Position numbers and translations under genes: made by a program. A stretch of DNA of 64,000 bases, from NCBI GenBank assembly GCA_000723505.1, contig HG934468.1:248001-312000 (forward strand). Direction: 5' to 3'. Below the pieces are notes generated by a model. It made no database searches and was not told where the DNA came from. It saw only the letters and a list, made by a program, of their open reading frames with translations. Of this stretch, positions 46,965-55,718 are shown in pieces (within the stretch, counting starts at the first letter, position 1; every line of letters begins with the position of its first letter). Source of the stretch: Mucinivorans hirudinis (GTDB lineage Bacteria > Bacteroidota > Bacteroidia > Bacteroidales > Rikenellaceae).

Positions 46965-47619
46965 ATTCAATAAATGTTTCAGCCATTGCAAAGTCAATGA
47001 GATTGTCGATATCTAAAGCTGTCGTTTCGCTTATCTCTACAACTTCCGCCGGTGATGTTATAAGTTGCTTTGATTGTTCGATTGACGATATTTTGGAGGC
47101 ATAGAATGCTCCGGCTTCAAGCAACACCCCTTCGTAATCTTGACGACGAGGTTTGTTACTCCACGAATAGTCTAACGGCACACCTTCACTACTCCACCTA
47201 AAACGCTTTGAACGGTAACAGGCGACAACAGACACCTTGTCTGTTTGCCCAATAACAGCACACAATTTTTTAATCTCCTCTTGTCTTGTAAATGGCGATG
47301 TTGCTTGAAATAGGACAAACCAGTCGCCCCCGGCGTATGACTTAGTCGATAAAAATTCCATAACAACATCTATCGTAGGCGATAGGTCTGTCGCACTTTC
47401 ACTACTTCGGTCAAAGAGAGATACATTTGGGTAGCTATTCCCAAGAATAGAACGTACACAATCGCAATCGGTCGCCACCCATATCTCGTCAAACTCCGAG
47501 CAAGATATGACCGTATCAAGTATCCAACAAAACAGAGGCTTACCTCGTAACGCTTTGGTGTTTTTCCCTTCAATCCCTTTACTTTGAGCCCGAAGGGGTA
47601 TAAAAGCAATCTTTTTCAT
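46951..47619 (-). CDS. CMP-sugar synthetase (NeuA-like cytidylyltransferase)
   Basis: A 222-residue cytidylyltransferase. The CTP-binding N-terminus is IAFIPLRAQSKGIEGKNTKA (normally IPARxGSKGIxxKN), then WVATDCD and VLFQATSPFTRQEEI. It should activate a nonulosonic acid or related acidic sugar with CMP. The usual RxGSKG reads RAQSKG. The ATG at 47619 overlaps the upstream stop by 4 bases (ATGA). No sugar-synthesis genes (NeuB/NeuC) are in the window, so the sugar is supplied from elsewhere. Confidence 0.78.
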   Translation of the reverse strand: MKKIAFIPLRAQSKGIEGKNTKALRGKPLFCWILDTVISCSEFDEIWVATDCDCVRSILGNSYPNVSLFDRSSESATDLSPTIDVVMEFLSTKSYAGGDWFVLFQATSPFTRQEEIKKLCAVIGQTDKVSVVACYRSKRFRWSSEGVPLDYSWSNKPRRQDYEGVLLEAGAFYASKISSIEQSKQLITSPAEVVEISETTALDIDNLIDFAMAETFIEYGLL

Positions 47620-48353
47620 TTTACACGGCATATTTCAAGTAAAGTTTTCAGAGCATCTTTTTTGATTTGACTGTTGAAGTACCTGCTATTCTCGCCTATT
47701 GGATGCCAAAGATGATAAATTGCCCCTTGAGTGCGCAGGACTCTGCAACTGAGAACCTCCCACCGTTTATAACGCTCCAAATCCTCCGGTGCCCAAGCTA
47801 TGAAACGTTCGTTCTCTCCGCCGGCTTGTGTGTAGGCTTCTCTTCTGACCATAAACGCTCCGCCGCAGGAGTGGTGTCCAAAGACTAAAAGGTGATTATC
47901 TCTATTCTCGGTTAGAATCTTCTCGTCTCTGTTCTGCAAAAACTCGTCAAGCAACGAGCCGTGGACGTTGTAAAACCGACCATCGTAGGGATAGACCATA
48001 TCAGCACTATTACTTCTGAGCAGCTCCAAAGCGTCATCAAACTGCTCCAAAGGAACAATCACATCCGAATCCCAGACACCGAGAAGCTTGGTATCTGCCA
48101 AGCTATTCAAAATATTGATATACTTTGTTCGGTGGAAAAGAGGGTTGCAATCCTCGACAAAGACTTTACGTACACCTTCGTAGTTATCTGTCTTGGGAAC
48201 TATATCGGCTTCAAGAACTATAATTTTCAAACCTTCAAGCTCTCGCAACCGGTTCAGCACAAAATTCAGATTTCGCAGCCGCTCTGCCGAATCTATGCGA
48301 ACGGGGATTACGATGGTTAGGTCAGAGTAATGTTTCAGATTTGGAGATTCCAT
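47616..48353 (-). CDS. GT2/galactosyltransferase-like enzyme
   Basis: A 245-residue GT-A protein starting DLTIVIPVRIDSAERLRNLN. DVIVP preceded by GVWDS carries the metal-binding DSD near residue 95, and APEDLERYKRWEVL near 190 is the acceptor ED motif with galactosyltransferase (GT7C)-like flanks. It is clearly homologous to the first half of the 49231-50598 protein, so the two arose by duplication. It belongs to the peptide cluster and likely decorates the peptide. Confidence 0.82.
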   Translation of the reverse strand: MESPNLKHYSDLTIVIPVRIDSAERLRNLNFVLNRLRELEGLKIIVLEADIVPKTDNYEGVRKVFVEDCNPLFHRTKYINILNSLADTKLLGVWDSDVIVPLEQFDDALELLRSNSADMVYPYDGRFYNVHGSLLDEFLQNRDEKILTENRDNHLLVFGHHSCGGAFMVRREAYTQAGGENERFIAWAPEDLERYKRWEVLSCRVLRTQGAIYHLWHPIGENSRYFNSQIKKDALKTLLEICRVK

Positions 48354-48370
48354 ATATACCGCAAATGAGG

Positions 48371-49234
48371 TTAGTTAATTAGGAAATATCGTGCTGTGTC
48401 ATATTCGTTAAGTTGCGCCCAGATTATATTCAAAGGGTTCAGAAAGTACAAGATTCTTCGTTTCTCTCGCAAGATAAATGGTAGTTGCTTCTGATAGTAT
48501 CCCTCATTAATACAATTAATAATTGTTTCGATGGATTCCTCGATTCGCATTACATCTATACGGGTGAATGCGCGATGGTCAATATATTGTTCAACGTTAC
48601 TGCAACCATCATAAAAACAATATGATTCTCCGACAACAGCGTCAAGCAGTTTTTCGGTGAAATATCCGTTGAGAAAAGAATTCTCACAGTTAATATGATA
48701 TTCATACGGTATTATACCATCGTATTTGATTTTAAGCTCACCACGATAATTGCCCATTTGTGCAAACACACTACCAGTATATTGTTTGCCGTAAATATCC
48801 AAACCTTCGGCAACCAAACTGTCAAATGCAGCCAAAAACGTCAATCTTTTGCGATGTCCATCCAAATATACCAATTCACTTGTTACTGATGATGCTAACT
48901 TTGTTTTATTTCCAAAAACTCCGACCTTTATTACCTCGTTTTTGTTTGGATAATCTATCCACCAAGGCAATGGCAAATACATCTGACATACAACATCTGC
49001 ACAATTACGATGGTGATGCGATGATGGAGGCTCGGTCAAAAAACATATTGCATCCGATGGATTGAAATTGCGGCACTGATGCCAAGGCGCAGTCAATACC
49101 ACCACCACATCAAAATCATCGCCATTGATGAATTCTATGTTTTTCCACACCGTACTGCCAAAACCATAACAGCGTATTGTCTCCAAGAGCGAGGCATCGT
49201 CTTGCCAAAAACAGGTGGCATACACTTTAATCAT
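48371..49234 (-). CDS. GT10 (fucosyltransferase)-like enzyme
   Basis: A 287-residue protein resembling the C-terminal donor domain of alpha-1,3-fucosyltransferases. The signature is NGYFTEKLLDAVVGESYCFY followed by DGCSNVEQYI near 205-230 (compare YVTEK...NIExY), with ENSFLNGYFTEK as the GDP-binding region. The N-terminal half is shorter than usual. It overlaps the fused glycosyltransferase by 4 bases. Donor is inferred as a GDP-deoxyhexose. Confidence 0.65.
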   Translation of the reverse strand: MIKVYATCFWQDDASLLETIRCYGFGSTVWKNIEFINGDDFDVVVVLTAPWHQCRNFNPSDAICFLTEPPSSHHHRNCADVVCQMYLPLPWWIDYPNKNEVIKVGVFGNKTKLASSVTSELVYLDGHRKRLTFLAAFDSLVAEGLDIYGKQYTGSVFAQMGNYRGELKIKYDGIIPYEYHINCENSFLNGYFTEKLLDAVVGESYCFYDGCSNVEQYIDHRAFTRIDVMRIEESIETIINCINEGYYQKQLPFILREKRRILYFLNPLNIIWAQLNEYDTARYFLIN

Positions 49235-50598
49235 ATTCTGTACGCTTTACTAACACTATCAATTACTGACAACCTCATTGTTGCATTATTGAAGAGGCGG
49301 CTCATCTCATTTTCGCGGTTGTTGTTAAGAGTAATGTCTGAATATCCGAAATCTTGCTGGCGAGAGATAAAGGGATAGAGGGTTAATTTGCGAGTGAATA
49401 ATGCAGATAACACTCCATCTGCCGTATCCGTATCCTTGAAATCGTATTCGAGAATCTTATCAAAAGAGTGTGCGTAAACCACCACAAACTGAGTACACCA
49501 AAACCAATCAACCCAATAGCGCGAATAGGCAACGGGAACAGCTGTCCCGAAGCCACCGACACCCCCCATCAATATGTCGCACCCTTGTTCGGCTGCTTCA
49601 ACGATATTTCTGATAAAGCTAATCGCAGAATAATTCTCGGTGAAAATATGGTCGTCCTCACATAGTATTATTACATCGTCCCCGCGCTTTTTTGCCTGCA
49701 TTACAGCTTTAACTATGCTATGCCACAAACCAACCGCACCTATGGGATGAATACAAGCATCAATGAGTATAGGTTCAAACTCTGGGCGTAGTGCGAATTG
49801 CGAAATAATATGTTCTCGGCGTTCGTCTCTTTGGGGAAGATTGAAGATGAAGACAGGAATGTATATATCCGAAAACTCACCAGGCTCACGGCAGCTTTCA
49901 AGTAGAGCCTGCAAAGTTGAACGTTTCAATTCAGCACTATAATAACGACTATTAGCCCCGCGAATGTGGTCGAGATGGTAAATTGCACCTTCAGTGCGAT
50001 GAACCCTATAACCTCTGATTTCCCATCTCTTGTAACGTTCCAAATCCTCTGCTCCCCAGCCTGTGAATTGCTCGTTATCACCTCCCGCCTCAATAAAGGC
50101 ATTGCGATTCGCAAGAAAAGCACCTCCGCAAGTGTGCTTACCATATATACACGACAACCTATCACTGCCCGAGGTTAGAATACTCTCATCCGATGTCGAG
50201 ATATACTCTTCCAAAACATTATTGCTAACATTGTAGCAGCGTCCGTCAAAAGGATAGAACATATCTGCCTTACCTTTGCGAAGAGCCGTAATAGCTTCAT
50301 CAATCTGTCTCTTGGGAACTATCACATCGCAATCCCAAACGCCGATAAACTGTCTGCGCACCATACTGCACAGAAGATTCACATATTTAGTGTGGTAAAA
50401 GAGAGGGTTGTAATCTTCCACAAAGATGCGCCGAACATTGTCTATATGCTCTATTTTAGAGTGCTTGTCAGCCTCTAATATGACAATCTCTATACCATCA
50501 AGTTTTGATAGGCTATCCGTAACAAAATTCAGATTTCGCAGCCGCTCTGCCGAATCTATGCGCACGGGGATTACGATTGTTAGGTCAGCGTAAGTCAT
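49231..50598 (-). CDS. Two-domain glycosyltransferase, GT2 fused to GT25-like
   Basis: A 455-residue bifunctional protein. Residues 1-230 are GT2-like (TIVIPVRIDSAERLRNLN, GVWDCDVIVP, GAEDLERYKRW) and paralogous to the gene at 47616. Residues 245-455 resemble GT25/LPS galactosyltransferases: IPVFIFNLPQRDERREHIIS, then the metal-binding VIILCEDDHIF near 325. It probably adds two sugars in turn. It overlaps the LanC-like gene by 14 bases. Confidence 0.78.
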   Translation of the reverse strand: MTYADLTIVIPVRIDSAERLRNLNFVTDSLSKLDGIEIVILEADKHSKIEHIDNVRRIFVEDYNPLFYHTKYVNLLCSMVRRQFIGVWDCDVIVPKRQIDEAITALRKGKADMFYPFDGRCYNVSNNVLEEYISTSDESILTSGSDRLSCIYGKHTCGGAFLANRNAFIEAGGDNEQFTGWGAEDLERYKRWEIRGYRVHRTEGAIYHLDHIRGANSRYYSAELKRSTLQALLESCREPGEFSDIYIPVFIFNLPQRDERREHIISQFALRPEFEPILIDACIHPIGAVGLWHSIVKAVMQAKKRGDDVIILCEDDHIFTENYSAISFIRNIVEAAEQGCDILMGGVGGFGTAVPVAYSRYWVDWFWCTQFVVVYAHSFDKILEYDFKDTDTADGVLSALFTRKLTLYPFISRQQDFGYSDITLNNNRENEMSRLFNNATMRLSVIDSVSKAYRI

Positions 50599-51379
50599 TG
50601 TCGTTAATTATTTTTTGCAACCCTATCCCCGCTATACCGTTTTTAACTCCCCAACGCTCCGACTCGGGAATTGAGCTCATATCATACCCCGCGTACTTCG
50701 ATTTTACGTCCGAAGAGTCGAGCAACGTTTCAACCTCCGCCAAAGTAAGCCGAGGAACAAACGGAACAAGAAAATCATACTCCGCAGGCGGAATCTTCGC
50801 TCTGATTTTTTCGACTTTATAGTTGAAAACGCTGAGTTTATGCAGTTCATCAAGCAGGTAGAGAACATCTGCCGAGGGGTTATCGGGATTAATCTTTCTC
50901 TCCAATTCGTCGATAAAGAGAATGGTGTTGTATTTCAAATCCAAGGCGGTAAGGTTCTCTTCGTCATTGGCTCGATAACGAAGCCGAGAGATATAGTAGT
51001 GCCCTATCGAAAGCAGGGTCTCGATGTTGTTGTCCGAGTGGATAAGGGTATTTGTAACTTTTGCATCGAACTCCTCGAGAATATCATCGGCATCGGCTTC
51101 TACAAATCCGTTTTGTATCAGATGCTCAACCGCCCAACCTATGCCCGTTATACCGCTCGCAAACTCCAAGGGCATATCGGCGTGCAGCGACTCGGTTACA
51201 TTATCAATAAGCTCTGAGGCAAACTCTGCAAAAACAGCATTGCCGCTACTGCGTGCCAAATGGTGAAAGTAGAGAGCAATGCCCATTTTGCCGTGCAGCA
51301 GTCCGCAATCCTCCACCGCGGTAGAGTGCAGTATCAAGGCGTTAGTGATTCGTTGTTCGCGGGTAAATTCTATCTTCAT
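50585..51379 (-). CDS. LanC-like protein lacking zinc ligands
   Basis: A 264-residue protein with LanC-type repeats: CGLLHGKMGIALYFHHLAR near residue 25, ASGITGIGWAVEHLIQNGF near 78 and WGVKNGIAGIGLQKI near 245. LanC cyclases form thioethers and need a Cys-Cys-His zinc site; the expected Cys and Cys-His motifs are absent and the protein is about 100 residues short. A scaffold or carrier-binding role is more likely than cyclisation. Placed between the exporter adaptor and the glycosyltransferases. Confidence 0.65.
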   Translation of the reverse strand: MKIEFTREQRITNALILHSTAVEDCGLLHGKMGIALYFHHLARSSGNAVFAEFASELIDNVTESLHADMPLEFASGITGIGWAVEHLIQNGFVEADADDILEEFDAKVTNTLIHSDNNIETLLSIGHYYISRLRYRANDEENLTALDLKYNTILFIDELERKINPDNPSADVLYLLDELHKLSVFNYKVEKIRAKIPPAEYDFLVPFVPRLTLAEVETLLDSSDVKSKYAGYDMSSIPESERWGVKNGIAGIGLQKIINDNDLR

Positions 51380-51381
51380 TG

Positions 51382-52677
51382 TTATCTATCAAAAAACGCC
51401 CTAAGCGGCTGAATAAATCTTTGAATCAGTCTTTGGTCGCGGGTTATAATATCGCCCGTGCCATCCATCCGTTGGATGAGTTGGAGCTGCTCTTTGTAGG
51501 TCGATTGCAGCCCCTGCGGAAAAGTTACCTCCACGATATAGCCATCCTTCTCGGGAACTGACGAGATGCGGTTTACCACACCTTTCAATAACCCGTACTC
51601 AAAGTATGGAAAGCCATTCAACTTCACATTCACCGTCTGACCCACCGCCACCCGTCCGAAGCCCGCCGAGGGCACTTCCATTATACCCACAACCTCGGAG
51701 GAGTCTGCCGGGATGATTGTTGCCAACTTCTCGCCCGCTTGGATGTGTTGGTTGCTGCTCCAGAACTTCGCAAAGGACAATCGCCCCACTATCGGCGAGA
51801 TGAGCAGGTAGTTTTGTTGCCACTGGCGGATTTGTGCCAAGAGGCGTGTGCGGCTCTCGTTGATTTGGTTTTTGTAGGTTGTCGTTTCGTTATCGTATTG
51901 CAGGTCGAGCTCCAAGAGTTGTTGCTCCATCTGCATCACGGTAAGCTCCGTCGTGGTAAGCGAAGCTTCGTAGCTTGCCAGTGCATTTTCTTTTTGGAGC
52001 TTTGCTTGCGCGCTACGTTCATACTCCAAAGAGGAGATTACCCGGTCGGCATATAGTGCCGAATCCCGCCTGAAGTTGATTAGCGTATATTCGTAATCTC
52101 TCTTTATCAACCCTCGCTGCGAGGTGAGTTGGCGGAGATATGTTTTATACTGCTCGGTCTGTCTCTCCAATAGTCGTCTCTTTTTGCCGATATTGTCCGC
52201 CTTGATATAGTGTTGGTAGTTGAGATATTGGGTGCGGAACTCCGAGAAGGGGCTTTGCAATTCACCCATAGAGTAGTTTTGTTCTATCCACGAGTTGTCG
52301 GCAGAGGGGTCGAAGTTTTCGATATGTTCCAGAACTTTGTTTACATCGGGATATTGGGCACTGTTTTGGAGCATAGCCACCACTTCGTCCTGATGGACGG
52401 TTGCTCCCTCTTTTGCAAAGATTGTGTCGATGCGTCCCGTAGTTTTGGCGATAAGGTCTGTTGGTGGGTTGATTGTGGTTATGGTTATTGGGGCAACTAC
52501 GATTTGGGGGTATTTGAGCAGGTAGCTGCCGGCGATGAGTCCGGCGAATATCAGGAATATCACACTCATACCCCAGCGGATTATCCAATGGGGCATCTTG
52601 CCGAAGATTTCGGTGCTCTGGGGGCTGTATTCTCTATTGTCTGATGGCATAATATATAATGATTGGGAGTCGGGCAC
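51382..52677 (-). CDS. HlyD-type periplasmic adaptor
   Basis: A 431-residue membrane-fusion protein. One membrane segment (GMSVIFLIFAGLIAGSYLLK) near 35-55, a lipoyl-like half (AKTTGRIDTIFAKEGATVHQ), a long coiled-coil hairpin from about 140 to 290, and the second lipoyl and beta-barrel part (SPIVGRLSFAKFWSSNQHIQ; AVGQTVNVKLNGFPY). It links the ABC exporter next to it to an outer-membrane channel for peptide secretion. Start at 52677 or, less likely, the second Met at 52650. Confidence 0.9.
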   Translation of the reverse strand: MPDSQSLYIMPSDNREYSPQSTEIFGKMPHWIIRWGMSVIFLIFAGLIAGSYLLKYPQIVVAPITITTINPPTDLIAKTTGRIDTIFAKEGATVHQDEVVAMLQNSAQYPDVNKVLEHIENFDPSADNSWIEQNYSMGELQSPFSEFRTQYLNYQHYIKADNIGKKRRLLERQTEQYKTYLRQLTSQRGLIKRDYEYTLINFRRDSALYADRVISSLEYERSAQAKLQKENALASYEASLTTTELTVMQMEQQLLELDLQYDNETTTYKNQINESRTRLLAQIRQWQQNYLLISPIVGRLSFAKFWSSNQHIQAGEKLATIIPADSSEVVGIMEVPSAGFGRVAVGQTVNVKLNGFPYFEYGLLKGVVNRISSVPEKDGYIVEVTFPQGLQSTYKEQLQLIQRMDGTGDIITRDQRLIQRFIQPLRAFFDR

Positions 52678-52682
52678 CGACC

Positions 52683-53207
52683 TTAGTTTCCTAATTCTAA
52701 CTGATTCCTCACCAGCTCATAATAAGCCCCCCTGCTCGCAACAAGCTCCTGATGAGTCCCCTGCTCAACAACCTCACCGCCCTCCAAAACTACTATCTTG
52801 TCCGCACTACGAACAGTGCTCAACCTATGCGCCACAACAACAACAGTCTTCCCCCGAAAGAAACCCTGCAACTTATCCATTATCACACGCTCATTGTTGG
52901 CATCCAACGAATTGGTAGCCTCGTCGAACATTATATACTCCGCCTCCTTATACGCCGCACGAGCTATCAGCAAACGCTGCTTCTGACCCGTGCTCAGCCC
53001 GTGTCCGTCCGAACCTATCTTCGTGTTGTAACGTAGTGGCAACGACTCGATAAACTCACGGATGTTGGCAATATCCACTGCCTTGTTCACCCGCTTCATA
53101 TCGGGAACCTCGTCCATCACCCCGATATTGCCCGCAATAGTGTCCGAAAAGATATAACCCTCCTGCATCACCGCAGCACAATGACCCCGCCAAACAGTGT
53201 CGCTGTA
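52683..53207 (-). pseudogene. C-terminal piece of the C39-peptidase ABC exporter
   Basis: About 174 residues continuing the gene at 54042-55715 after the IS1 insertion. It holds the ABC signature LSTGQKQRL, Walker B EYIMFDEATNSLD and the H-loop VVVVAHRLST. Without the first half it lacks Walker A and the membrane domain. An open frame extends into the IS to 53279. Joining at the target duplication gives one protein of 732 residues. Confidence 0.9.
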
Positions 53208-53215
53208 CATTTTCA

Positions 53216-54041
53216 GGTAATGTTTCAAAATAGCTGATTTGGTATATTTATGGTGTTCTTTGGTAGAGGTTTTTTTCAATGTATATTCCTATCAGTTTGT
53301 CGTGCACTTGCTCGCTTTTTGAGAAACAAATTGTCTTTCGGCAGAGCCTTTTCAGGTGCGTTCTAAATGTTAAATTCAATCGCTCAATTTTCCAAGTGTA
53401 AGCCTTACTGATAACGTGTTTGTCCGCAGGTAACAGACTTGAATAAGACGCCCAATCATCAGTAAAATACCTATTTATTGGGAAACATTTCATTTTATCA
53501 AGCAACTTTTTACAGGTTTCGTTATCACGCTTGCCGTTCTGCCAAGCTACTACTAATCCGCTGCTGCGGTCGATGGCGTACCAAGTCCAACGACGATTTT
53601 TCTTGTTGCCTACAAAACTCCAAAATTCGTCCATTTCAACATTATAAGCTATTTCAACATCAAGCTCCCTGAGTAAGCCTGCCTCAACCTTGTCGAATAA
53701 ATAGGGGTTAATTTCGCTTGGAGTTTTTTTTAACCTCACCTATTACCGTGTGAGGACTTATCCCTAAAACTCTTGCTGTATCACGTATTCCACTCCCATT
53801 GGTGATCATTGTGATTATCGTCCTTTTTACGTCTGGCAGCCGCCCTTTGTTCTTAAAAGATAGCTGAAAAAACTTCCCGCAAGTCTTACATTTCCACCTT
53901 TGAGTGCCATTGGGGCTATGTCCATTCTTCTGTAAATCTTCGCTACCGCAAAATGGGCAGCTAACTACTTTTACGTGTCTCATTTTCTCCGAGTTTTATA
54001 CCTCAAAGATAAACATAATTCAGCTAATTCGCAACACTACC
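53216..54041 (-). mobile_element. IS1-family element inserted in the exporter gene
   Basis: An 826-base element with imperfect terminal inverted repeats: GGTAATGTTTCAAAATAGCT on the left and GGTAGTGTTGCGAATTAGCT (minus strand) on the right. The 8-base target duplication CATTTTCA occurs at 53208-53215 and 54042-54049. Both transposase frames are intact. The perfect duplication points to a recent insertion. Confidence 0.95.
53248..53983 (-). CDS. IS1-family transposase InsA-InsB
   Basis: InsA (53983-53708, 91 residues) has a zinc-finger start VSCPFCGSEDLQKNGHSPNG with CKTCGKFF and a helix-turn-helix. InsB (53739-53248) has the DDE catalytic domain (MDEFWSFVGNKKNRRWTWYA, FTDDWASY, KIERLNLTFRTHLKRL). 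The frames overlap and join by a -1 shift at the A8C run (53731-53738), as in IS1, giving InsAB'. Confidence 0.92.
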
Positions 54042-55715
54042 CATTTTCAGAGGCACTGAACCTAACAAAACCTCTCCCGAAGCAGGCTCATAAAACCCAA
54101 GCAACAGCTTTAGCAGTGTCGTCTTACCGCTGCCGCTCGTGCCCACAATCGCCGTAACCTTGCCCGCTTCGATATTTAGAGAGACATCATTCAAAACCTT
54201 TTCGGAGTTGGGACCCTCGTATTGAAAAACAACGTTCCTCAAAACTATATCTTCACCCGTGGGAATCTCACGGATTTTACTCTTCGATGCCGGCTCTTCA
54301 TCATCCTTGCTGTGGATTTCGTTCAGACGCTCCAAACTTATTTTTGCATCCTGACTCTCCTGAACAAAGCCGATAAACTGAGACAACGGAGCATTCAACT
54401 GCCCGATGATATACTGCATCGCCATCATCATACCCAAGGTCATATCGCCGTTAATCACAGCCGTAGCAGCCAAAAAGGAGATAAAGACGTTTTTGCTTTG
54501 GTCGATAAAGAGACCTCCCACCTGCTGGGTCTGTTGCAGGGTGAGACCCTTGATGCTGATTTTATAGAGCTTCGCTTGGATACCCTCCCACACCCAACGC
54601 TTCTGCTTCTCGCAGTTGTTGAGCTTAATGTCCTGCATACCGTTTATCAACTGAACGATGTTGCTCTGGTTGGCTGCCGCCTCCTGAAAACGCATATAGT
54701 CCAACTTGCGGCGACGCTTCAAAAATATCAAAATCCAACCCACATACAAAGCACTACCCAAGACAAACACCCCCAGAATCGGCAGGTTGTAGCTCGCCAT
54801 AACACCCGAGTATATCACAAAAGTAATTGCCGCAACGGCAATGCTGATTATCGAACCTGTCAGAAACGACTGGATACGGCTGTGGTCGCCGATGCGCTGC
54901 ATAATATCGCCTACCATCTTTGAATCGAAAAAGGCTATCGGCAACCGCATCAACTTACCCAAGAAGTCCGAAATCAAAGATATGCTGATGCGGGTGGTGA
55001 TATGCAGCATCAGCCAGCTCTTAATCAGGTCGTTAGCCGTCTGTCCCAGTGTCAGCATAACCTGCGCAATAAGAATCGCTATAACGATATTGATGTCGTT
55101 ATTACCGATACCCGTATCCACCACTGACTGCGTCAGAAACGGAAAAATCAGGCTTATAAGGCTACCCGTAAGCAGACCCAGAAACAGCTGAATGATATAG
55201 CGTTTATATGGCGTGAGATAGCGCAGCAGATGTCCGAAGTGGAGCCTACTCTCATCCGGAGTCTCCTCCTCGTAGAACCTTGGAGTTGGCTCCAACAGCA
55301 GTGCCGTGCCCTGAGTGAGGGTCAATTCGCTGCCCTCGGAGGAGGTAGATAACCAACTCTTCAAAAACCGCTCCTTGTCGTAGCAGAGAAGTCCCGCCGC
55401 AGGGTCGGCAATGTAAATCTTACCGCGCTTGATGTTGTAGACCACCGCAAAGTGGTTTTGATTCCAGTGGACGATGCAGGGCAGATTCACCTCATTGCAG
55501 AGCTGCTCAAAAGAGATCTTAACCCCCATAGTGCGAAACCCTACACCCTCCGCCGCATCCGAAATACCAAGCATCGACACCCCCTCGCGAGTGGTATGGC
55601 ACCGCTCCCGAAAAAATGCCGCCGGATAACCCTTGCCATAGAACCGCGCAACCATACGTAAGCAAGTCGCGCCGCAATCCATAGAGTCTAACTGGAAGTA
55701 GTGAGGGAATTTCAT
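54042..55715 (-). pseudogene. N-terminal piece of a C39-peptidase ABC exporter, split by IS1
   Basis: The first 558 residues of a peptidase-containing ABC transporter that cuts double-Gly leaders and exports the peptide. The C39 domain has catalytic Cys14 (MDCGATCLR), His88 (NQNHFAVV) and Asp104 (IADPAAG). Six membrane helices follow (residues 165-440), then Walker A VGTSGSGKTTLLKLL near 525. The IS1 element interrupts it at GSVPLKM; translation stops 12 bases beyond the duplication. The exporter is therefore inactive here unless the IS excises. Confidence 0.93.
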
Positions 55716-55718
55716 ACT

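Noticed and set aside
45633-50598. Plain capsule or O-antigen locus
   Set aside because: The genes overlap and share direction with the maturase and exporter genes, and no polymerase, flippase or sugar-phosphate transferase is present.
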